The notes below the pieces were generated by a model, which ran no database searches, had not been told where the DNA came from, and was given only the letters and a program-made list of their open reading frames with translations. Positions 55,029 to 61,461 of a stretch of 64,000 nucleotides of DNA are shown in pieces. Origin of the DNA: Pseudoroseicyclus_A sp041714655 (GTDB taxonomy: Bacteria > Pseudomonadota > Alphaproteobacteria > Rhodobacterales > Rhodobacteraceae); NCBI RefSeq assembly GCF_041714655.1, contig NZ_CP168219.1:248001-312000 (forward strand). Reading direction: 5' to 3'. Numbering within the stretch: the first letter of the stretch is position 1; every line of letters starts with the position of its first letter. A program made the position numbers and the translations under genes.

Positions 55029-55043
55029 GTCAGCATGGCTGAC
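55029..55043. promoter_or_regulatory. Dyad GTCAGC-ATG-GCTGAC, distal to gltD
   Basis: Perfect 6-bp arms. It overlaps the last base of the uppP stop codon and lies 131-145 bases upstream of gltD. Together with the proximal site it would let a dimeric regulator bind in pairs on one face of the DNA. Confidence 0.55.
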
Positions 55044-55855
55044 TAAACAGTGGTCGGCCCCATGAGAAGAAGGATCAACGCGAGGCCGCCCACCGCGATT
55101 CGCCACCAGCCGAAGAGCGCGTAGCCGTGGCGAGAGACGAAGCCGAGCAGCCAGCGCACCACGAGAAGCGCCGTGACGAAGGCCGCCGCGAAGCCGATGG
55201 CGATCTCGCCCCAGGCGGAGAGGTCGAGCTCGTGGCGCGTGGCGTAGATGTCGTAGGCGACGGCGCCGGCCATGGTCGGCATCGACAGGAAGAACGAGAA
55301 TTCCGCCGCCGCCCGCTTCGAGACGCCGAGCATCAGCGCGCCGACGATCGTGGCCCCCGAGCGCGAGACGCCCGGCACCATGGCGAGGCACTGGCAGAGC
55401 CCGACGGCCAGCGCCTTTCGGATCGGCAGCGCCTCGGCGGAATCCACCGTCGGTTCCGGCGCGAGCCGCTCGAAGAAGATCAGGATCACCCCGCCGATGA
55501 CCAGCATCGAGGCGATGAGAAGCGGGGTCTCGAAGAACACCGTCTTGATGATGTCGTGCAGCAGCACCCCCAACACCGCGGCCGGCAGGAAGGCGACGAT
55601 CACCGAGGCGATGAACCGCCGCGCCGCCGGGTCATGCGGCGCCGCGGTGAAGACCGCCCAGAGCCTCTGCGCATAGACCACCAGCAGCGCCAGAATGGCG
55701 CCGAGCTGGATCACGACCTCGAAGGTCTTGCCCGCCGCATCGAAGCCGAGGAAATGCCCGGCCAGCAGCAGGTGCCCGGTGGAGGAGACGGGGATGAACT
55801 CCGTCAGCCCCTCGAGCACGCCGAGGAGCAGCGCGATAAGCGCGGTGTCAGCCAT
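55043..55855 (-). CDS. uppP: Undecaprenyl-diphosphatase (BacA type)
   Basis: Inner-membrane phosphatase that recycles undecaprenyl diphosphate for peptidoglycan and other polymers; overexpression gives bacitracin resistance in E. coli. The 270-aa protein has about eight helices, the first catalytic motif LEGLTEFIPVSSTGHLLL and the second PGVSRSGATIVGAL with the essential Ser/Arg. Length is normal. It ends next to the gltD promoter and follows the NDUFA9-like gene by 3 bases. Confidence 0.96.
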   Translation of the reverse strand: MADTALIALLLGVLEGLTEFIPVSSTGHLLLAGHFLGFDAAGKTFEVVIQLGAILALLVVYAQRLWAVFTAAPHDPAARRFIASVIVAFLPAAVLGVLLHDIIKTVFFETPLLIASMLVIGGVILIFFERLAPEPTVDSAEALPIRKALAVGLCQCLAMVPGVSRSGATIVGALMLGVSKRAAAEFSFFLSMPTMAGAVAYDIYATRHELDLSAWGEIAIGFAAAFVTALLVVRWLLGFVSRHGYALFGWWRIAVGGLALILLLMGPTTV

Positions 55856-55858
55856 GGG

Positions 55859-56842
55859 TCAGGATTTCCTGAGGCCCTTGGCGGAATCCTTGATGGCCAG
55901 ATACTGCCCCGAGGGGCGGAACCGCCAGAGATAGCCCGGCAGGACGATCTCCATCGCCGTTGGCGCGATACCGAGCTCGGCGAAGCCGTCGGCCCCCTCG
56001 GGCACGACGCTGTCGCTCGCGAGCGCCCTCAGCTCGTCCTTCGAGATCGGCGCCTTGACGATGCCGAGCGTCACGTAGGATCCGATATCGCCGAGCCAGG
56101 CCATGAGCCGGGCCAGGAAGAGCGGCATGCCGACGATCACCCGCTTGCGGCGAATGGTGGCGACCACCTCTTCCATCACCTCGCGCTGGGTCATGACCTC
56201 CGGCCCGCCGAGGCAATAGGTGCCGGGCGCGGCGGCGCCGGTCACGCCGAGCACGGCGGCGGCGGCGACATCGTCGACATAGACGGGCTGCAGCCGCGTC
56301 TCGGGGCGGGGCACGGGCAGGAGCGGGAAGAGCCGCGCGAGCTGGGCGAGACGGTTGAAGAACGTGTCATCCACGCCGAACATCGGCGCGGGCTTCAGGA
56401 TCATGGCGCCGGGGAAGGCGGCGCGCACGGCCTCCTCGCCCTCGGCCTTGGAGCGCAGATAGGCGGCCTCCGCCTCCGTGCTGGCGCCGAGGCCGGAGAC
56501 ATGGACGAGCCGGGCGATCCCCATCTCGGCCGCCATCCGGGCGACGCGGGCGGCGCCGTCGCGGTTGACCGCATCCAGCGTGTTGCGGCCCTGATCGCCG
56601 AGAACGCCGACGGAATAGACGGCCGCATCGGCGCCCCTCAGCGCGGCGGCGACGGAGCCTTCGTCACGGATGTTGCACAGGACGGGCACGACCTGGCCGA
56701 CGACGCCGTACTGGCGGACGAAGCCCGCCTCTTCCGGCTCGCGGACGGCGACGCGCACGCGCCAGCCTTCTTTCGCGAGGCGCCGGGCGATGTGCCGGCC
56801 GAGAAATCCCGATCCGCCGAAGATGGTGACGAGGCCTGCCAT
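55859..56842 (-). CDS. NDUFA9-like NAD(P)-binding protein
   Basis: A 327-aa atypical short-chain reductase of the complex I NDUFA9/39-kDa subunit family. The nucleotide site is IFGGSGFLGRHIARRL (residues 7-22); LRSKAEGEEAVRAAFP holds the family's usual position of the modified SDR active site, and KPAPMFGVDDTFFNRLAQL follows. In Alphaproteobacteria these proteins are encoded apart from the nuo operon; association with complex I or quinone metabolism is inferred from the mitochondrial relative. Start ATG at 56842. Confidence 0.88.
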   Translation of the reverse strand: MAGLVTIFGGSGFLGRHIARRLAKEGWRVRVAVREPEEAGFVRQYGVVGQVVPVLCNIRDEGSVAAALRGADAAVYSVGVLGDQGRNTLDAVNRDGAARVARMAAEMGIARLVHVSGLGASTEAEAAYLRSKAEGEEAVRAAFPGAMILKPAPMFGVDDTFFNRLAQLARLFPLLPVPRPETRLQPVYVDDVAAAAVLGVTGAAAPGTYCLGGPEVMTQREVMEEVVATIRRKRVIVGMPLFLARLMAWLGDIGSYVTLGIVKAPISKDELRALASDSVVPEGADGFAELGIAPTAMEIVLPGYLWRFRPSGQYLAIKDSAKGLRKS

Positions 56843-56978
56843 GGATCGCTCCCGGTCTCTCTTGCTGTCCGCCTCGCGGTTTAGTCCCGCGAGGGGAGGC
56901 AGACAAGGCGAAAGGGCGCACCCGGTGAAACCCCGTTGACACCCTCAGGCGCGGGCCGTAAAGCCACGCGGCACACCT

Positions 56979-57065
<87 letters not shown>

Positions 57066-57259
57066 TCTGCACCCCCGAAAATGCGAGCATGCTTGGTTTT
57101 CCGAGGTGGGAGGTGTGTTTCCTCCGGAAATTGCCCCCCAGACGGCTCCCCGCGTCCGACATCGGCACACCACCGAGCCTCGCGGCTTGAGCGACAGATC
57201 TCGACTGCCGAAAGAGGCCGCATGACTCGCGCCATGGGTCCTGGCGGTTGCGCGAGGCG

Positions 57260-57658
57260 TCACTGGTCCTGCGGCCTGCCGAAGCCGTGCATTTCCTTGG
57301 CCCACTGGTAGCCGATCATGAACCCCTTCATGCGCGGCAGCAGCACCAAGGAGGCGATCACGGCGACCGCGCTGAGCAGGAGCGCGAGGATCAGCGGGTC
57401 ATCCTTCAAGTAGCCGAACGTGGCGTGCAGGAGGAAGCCCACCACATGCGCGACGATCAGGATCGTCAGATAGGCCGGCCCGTCATCCGCGCGGTGGTGA
57501 TGAAGCTCTTCGCCGCAATGCGGGCAGGAGTCATTCACCTTGAGGTACTTGTAGAACAGCTTCCCCTCTCCGCAGTTCGGGCATCGCTCTTTCAGGCCCC
57601 GCAAGATGGCGGGTTTCACGGCTCGGTCGCAGCTGCCTTGGCGGGTGGTCGGTGTCAT
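57260..57658 (-). CDS. DUF983 membrane protein
   Basis: A 132-aa protein of the DUF983 family. Two zinc-ribbon-like pairs, CPNCGEGKLFYKYLKV and CPHCGEELHHHRADDG, are followed by PAYLTILIVAHVVGF and a second membrane helix (ILALLLSAVAVIASLVLLP). The family, common in Alphaproteobacteria, is sometimes found near cytochrome oxidase genes; function unknown. The start at 57658 (GGAG upstream) is preferred over GTG 57694. Confidence 0.9.
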   Translation of the reverse strand: MTPTTRQGSCDRAVKPAILRGLKERCPNCGEGKLFYKYLKVNDSCPHCGEELHHHRADDGPAYLTILIVAHVVGFLLHATFGYLKDDPLILALLLSAVAVIASLVLLPRMKGFMIGYQWAKEMHGFGRPQDQ

Positions 57659-57753
57659 GGTGGATACTCCGCGGCTGGGTCGTTGGATCGTCACCGAGCC
57701 GCAATCTTGAACGGGGGGGGCCGCCGCATCCGCGGCAGCCCTGTTGTGTTGGG

Positions 57754-58362
57754 TCAGTAGCCCACGGTGAACCGGGCGCGGCTGTGCTTTGGCTTTTCAA
57801 GCTCATCGACCATGGCGACCGCGAGATCCTCGTAGGACATGTGGCTGCCGTCCGGTCCGACGAGCAGCTGGTCTTTGCCAAGCCGGAAGTCACCCGTGCG
57901 TTCTCCGGGGCCGAACAGGGCCGAGGGGGCGAGAAACGTCCAGTCGAGGCCGTCGGTCTTCGTCAGGCGCTCGAGATAGGCGATGCCGGCCTCGGATTCC
58001 GGCCGCGCGACCTCCGGGAAGTCGGCGCTGTCCAGAAACCGGACACCGGGCGCGACCTCGAGGCCGCCGGCGCCGCCGACGACCAGGTAGCGCGGCACCT
58101 CGGACCGGATGACCGCATCCAGCATCTTGCCGTGATCGAAGGCGCGGAACATGACCGAGCTGATGACGGCGTCGTGGCCAGCCAGGGTCGTGGCGAGAGA
58201 CCGGGGCTCGGCGATGTCGCCGGCCAGAGCGACGGTCCGCTCGAGCGGTTGGATCTTCTCGGGGTTGCGGGCGATGGCGGTGACGTCGTGGCCCCGCGAT
58301 ACGAGTTCGGTGTGGAGCCGTTGGCCGGCGTTGCCGGAGGCGCCGATGAGAGCGATTTTCAT
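57754..58362 (-). CDS. NAD(P)H-binding epimerase-like protein
   Basis: A 202-aa small atypical SDR of the NAD(P)-binding 10 (YwnB/NmrA-like) group: IALIGASGNAGQRLHTELVSRGHDV at the N-terminus, VGGAGGLEVAPGVRFLDS in the middle, WTFLAPSALFGPGERTG near residue 145. Members bind NADPH and act as redox sensors or flavin reductases. It starts 23 bases after the DsbA-like gene and both are divergent from the LysR gene, which probably controls them. Confidence 0.88.
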   Translation of the reverse strand: MKIALIGASGNAGQRLHTELVSRGHDVTAIARNPEKIQPLERTVALAGDIAEPRSLATTLAGHDAVISSVMFRAFDHGKMLDAVIRSEVPRYLVVGGAGGLEVAPGVRFLDSADFPEVARPESEAGIAYLERLTKTDGLDWTFLAPSALFGPGERTGDFRLGKDQLLVGPDGSHMSYEDLAVAMVDELEKPKHSRARFTVGY

Positions 58363-58385
58363 GCTGGATATCCTTGGGTCATGGG

Positions 58386-59036
58386 TCAGGCGGGTTCGCC
58401 AAGGGCGGCCAGAACGGCGTCGCCCCCCGCGTAGAGGATCTGGCTATCGATGACGCGGGCCCCGCTTTCGTTCGTGACGACGAGCTGCGGGATGCCCTGA
58501 ATGCCGAGCGTGGTCATCGCTTTGCGACTCTCGGTGATGCGGCGGTCGGTCTCGGCGTCAATGGTCGGGTCCGCCTCGATCTGGTCCCGGAGGGCCGCGT
58601 CGGAGAGATCGTAGCCCGCCGCCCGCGCAACCTCGCCGGCGATGGCGGCCACGACATCGGCGCGGGAGGTATCTTGCCCGCCCACATAGCGCGCTGTTTG
58701 CGCATCGTGCAGGAATGGCGGCTCGAGCCTCGGGTCGATCCGCCCGAGCGCCACGACGGCACGGGTCAATGCGCCGGAGCTGAACACGCCGCCGGCCGCA
58801 CGCATGACGCCCTGGTGGTAGGCCTGCGTGAAGGGTTGGCCGGTCAGCTTCTGGATATGGGTGTCGTTCCTCTGGGCATGGTCAGCGATTGCCGCGACGG
58901 GGCGGGGCTCGACGAAAAGGCCCGTCGGCATCAGCCGGAGCCGGTCGCCGCTGGTCTCGGCGATCCGCTGCAGCGCGGGGGCCGCGGCGTAGCACCAGCC
59001 GCAGAGCGGGTCGAAGAAGTAGGTGAGCTCGGTCAT
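58386..59036 (-). CDS. DsbA-family thioredoxin-fold protein
   Basis: A 216-aa cytoplasmic (no signal peptide) DsbA/FrnE-type oxidoreductase. The active site is CGWC (residues 12-15, in YFFDPLCGWCYAAAPAL), an all-helical insert lies at about 60-150, and the cis-Pro loop is GIQGIPQLVV. Such proteins are often protein-disulfide isomerases or GST-kappa-like. It leads a two-gene unit with the NAD(P)H-binding protein. Confidence 0.88.
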   Translation of the reverse strand: MTELTYFFDPLCGWCYAAAPALQRIAETSGDRLRLMPTGLFVEPRPVAAIADHAQRNDTHIQKLTGQPFTQAYHQGVMRAAGGVFSSGALTRAVVALGRIDPRLEPPFLHDAQTARYVGGQDTSRADVVAAIAGEVARAAGYDLSDAALRDQIEADPTIDAETDRRITESRKAMTTLGIQGIPQLVVTNESGARVIDSQILYAGGDAVLAALGEPA

Positions 59037-59070
59037 GTTCAGGGTGTCCTTGTCGTGTCACCCTCACTTG

Positions 59071-59104
59071 GTGTTTCCTGGTTCGAAGATATACGGCAAA
59101 ACAC
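59071..59104. promoter_or_regulatory. Inverted GTGTTT/AAACAC in the LysR/DsbA divergent promoter
   Basis: GTGTTT at 59071-59076 and AAACAC at 59099-59104, 22 bases apart, centred in the 100-base space between the two divergent start codons. A plausible LysR-type activator/repressor site by position, with no further support. Confidence 0.3.
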
Positions 59105-59136
59105 GGGCATCAGTGTTGCATGACGGGAGCGAATAG

Positions 59137-60039
59137 ATGCTGGACCGGATCATCGCCGCGCGGGTGTTCGTCGAAACGGTCGAGCGTGGCAACGCCACAG
59201 CCGCGGCCGAGGCGCTCGGCATGTCGCGGGCGATGGCGTCACGCTACCTGACGGCGATGGAGAACTGGGCGGGCACGCGGCTTCTGCACCGCTCGACCCG
59301 GCACATGTCGCTGTCCTCGGCCGGAGAGCACGCGCTCGCCCGCTGTCGCAGGCTCATCGAGATCGCCGACAGCATCGCCGGGCAGAGTGCCGATGCCGCC
59401 GAGCCGTCCGGGACCATTCGTGTCGCGATGCCCGGCATGCTGGCGGAGACCGTCTTCCTGCCGTTGATCCGGGACTTCGCGGAGCGTTCCCCCAAGGTCT
59501 CGATCGACCTGCGGATCACCGACCGTCTGGTCGACCTCGTGCAGGACCGGATCGACATCTCCTTCCGCATCACGGGCGCGCTCGACCGCGCCGTGATCGC
59601 GCGGAAGCTGGGGAGCGTGAGCTCGGTGCTCTGTGCCGCGCCCGAGCTTCTGTCGAGGACCGGCGCCCCGGCGGACCCGGAAGCCCTGGCGCACCTTCCC
59701 TGCGTCACCTACGCGCGGTTCGGCGGAGCGACCTGGATGCTCACCGGGCCGGACCGCTCCGCGAAGGTCGAGGTCGCCGGACAGCTGCAGACGGACGAAG
59801 CCTACCTGCTTCTGCGCGCCGCGCTCGAGGGGATCGGCATCGTCATGCTGCCGACCTTTGCGGCTGCCCCGCATATCGCGAAGGGACGACTCGTGCGGGT
59901 GCTCCCCGACTGGGCACCGGCGCACCTGTCGCTCTATGCCCTTTACTCCTCCCGCCGGAACCTGCCCGCCGCGACGCGCGCCTTCATCGACTTTGCCGCC
60001 GAGAAGATCCATGGAGATCCTGCCTTCAGCCTTGGCTGA
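59137..60039 (+). CDS. LysR-family transcriptional regulator
   Basis: A 300-aa LysR-type regulator: helix-turn-helix at 1-60 (FVETVERGNATAAAEALGMSRAMASRYLTAMENWAGTRLL) and a periplasmic-binding-like effector domain (about 90-295, with GTIRVAMPGMLAETVFLPLI). Most similar in layout to the cluster that controls adjacent divergent redox genes. It probably regulates the DsbA-like and NAD(P)H-binding genes. Effector unknown. Confidence 0.92.
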   Translation: MLDRIIAARVFVETVERGNATAAAEALGMSRAMASRYLTAMENWAGTRLLHRSTRHMSLSSAGEHALARCRRLIEIADSIAGQSADAAEPSGTIRVAMPGMLAETVFLPLIRDFAERSPKVSIDLRITDRLVDLVQDRIDISFRITGALDRAVIARKLGSVSSVLCAAPELLSRTGAPADPEALAHLPCVTYARFGGATWMLTGPDRSAKVEVAGQLQTDEAYLLLRAALEGIGIVMLPTFAAAPHIAKGRLVRVLPDWAPAHLSLYALYSSRRNLPAATRAFIDFAAEKIHGDPAFSLG

Positions 60040-60117
60040 CCTGCGTGCTCGTCGCCGCGCGGAGCACTCTGAGTGCCGTCACCAACGCATCGAGCGCGTT
60101 GGTCTTGACCGCGACCC

Positions 60118-60825
60118 TCACCCCTCTGGCGCTAGGCTCTCCATCGCGGCGGTCCGAGCCGCGCGCCACTGGCGCACGAGGTCATGCCTGCGCCTAGGCG
60201 GCCGGCGCGCGAGAACCTCGATCTCCCACATGCGCTCGACGCGAAAATGCCGGATCGCCTGCCGATCCTCGCACCATGCGATCAGCAGGCAGGCGGTCTC
60301 GTCATAGCCCAGCAGGATCGGCCAGACGTGCCGCTCCGTGATCGCGCCATCACGCGCGCGGTAGCGGAACGCGACCACACGCCAGCGATGGATCGCCTCC
60401 CGAAGGGCGGTCGAATCGAGGAGGGATTCCGGGGCGGCCGCCGGCTCCTTGACCCCGAGGGCGGGTTGATCCAGCACCATGCGGCTGGCCTCCGGCAGGG
60501 ACAGGCGGATCTTCGACAGGCCATCGAGAGCCAGCCGGGAGAGCGCCGTGTCGGGATGCCGCGCCACCCATCGGGCGCCAAGCTCCAGAGCCTCCGCCTC
60601 CGCCGGGCTCAGCGCCAGGGGGCGCATCTCGTAGTCATCCGCGATCAGGTATCCCAGCCCGGCCTCGCCCTGGATCGGCACCCGGCGGCCGATCAGCGCT
60701 GCAATGTCGCGATAGACCGTCCGCCTCGACACTTCGAGCTCTTCCGCGATGGCCGCCGCCGTCACGGGCCGAGTGGTGCGGCGCAGGATCTGTATGATCT
60801 GGAAAAGGCGGTCGGTTGTGCGCAT
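60118..60825 (-). CDS. YafY-type regulator with HTH and WYL domains
   Basis: A 235-aa DeoR-like winged helix (residues 1-60, TTDRLFQIIQILRRTTRPVTAAAIAEELEVSRRTVYRDI) joined to a WYL domain (about 130-205, WRVVAFRYRARDG ... PILLGYDETACLLIAWCE). WYL proteins sense nucleic-acid or small-molecule ligands. An inverted repeat at 60835-60856 just beyond its start, and the divergent VOC gene, point to a local regulator. Confidence 0.9.
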   Translation of the reverse strand: MRTTDRLFQIIQILRRTTRPVTAAAIAEELEVSRRTVYRDIAALIGRRVPIQGEAGLGYLIADDYEMRPLALSPAEAEALELGARWVARHPDTALSRLALDGLSKIRLSLPEASRMVLDQPALGVKEPAAAPESLLDSTALREAIHRWRVVAFRYRARDGAITERHVWPILLGYDETACLLIAWCEDRQAIRHFRVERMWEIEVLARRPPRRRHDLVRQWRAARTAAMESLAPEG

Positions 60826-60834
60826 CCGGTTTCC

Positions 60835-60856
60835 TGTTGCCAGAATGGTGGCAGCA
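60835..60856. promoter_or_regulatory. Operator-like dyad between the WYL regulator and VOC genes
   Basis: TGTTGCCA-GAATGG-TGGCAGCA, 8-bp arms with one mismatch, 10 bases from the regulator start. A second hairpin, CCTGCCGG/CCGGCAGG (60877-60899), adjoins the VOC ribosome binding site AAAGGA. The first is the likely operator. Confidence 0.5.
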
Positions 60857-60912
60857 GCGCCTCTCTAGACATCGGCCCTGCCGGTCAAGAGCCGGCAGGA
60901 AAGGACACACCC

Positions 60913-61308
60913 ATGAAAATTGCCTCCATTCGTCTCATCGCACGCGATGTCCAAGGCCTCGTCGCCTTCTACGAGAGGGTCACTGGCGTGAAAGCCCAGT
61001 GGCTTGCACCGGTCTTCGCAGAGATCGTCACACCGGGCGCCTCACTTGCCATCGGCTCGGAAGAGACCGTGGCGCTCTTCGAGGCCGGCAGCGCCGAAGC
61101 CGGAGCGAACCGGACGGCCATCATCGAGTTTCAGGTGGATGACATCGATTCCGAATTCGCGCGGCTGGAGGATCTGACCGTCGTCCACCCACCGAAAATG
61201 CTGCCCTGGGGAAACCGGACGTTCCAGCTGCGGGATCCGGAGGGAAACCTGGTCAGCCTGTACTCGCCGGAGTCGGAGGCCGCGAAGGCTCGGTTTGCCC
61301 AGAGGTAG
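60913..61308 (+). CDS. VOC-family (glyoxalase/bleomycin resistance fold) protein
   Basis: A 131-aa vicinal-oxygen-chelate protein: RLIARDVQGLVAFYERVTGV at the N-terminus and the FQLRDPEGNLVSLYSPE signature near the C-terminus, whose Glu is a usual metal ligand. Members include dioxygenases, glyoxalase I and antibiotic-binding proteins, and function cannot be told. The frame is open well upstream, but ATG 60913 follows AAAGGA and matches the fold's start. Divergent from the WYL regulator. Confidence 0.88.
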   Translation: MKIASIRLIARDVQGLVAFYERVTGVKAQWLAPVFAEIVTPGASLAIGSEETVALFEAGSAEAGANRTAIIEFQVDDIDSEFARLEDLTVVHPPKMLPWGNRTFQLRDPEGNLVSLYSPESEAAKARFAQR

Positions 61309-61461
61309 GATGCGCTGTTGAAGCTGGCGCCAGCCCCCGCCGCTCGCCCTGCCGGGCGGCGGCATTGGCGCGCAGCCTGCATCGGGAAATGGACTCCCCC
61401 GCCCGCTTGCGCTTTTGTGCCGCAAAAGCCGGCCCGCCGGCCGACAGCGAAGGGGGACGCG

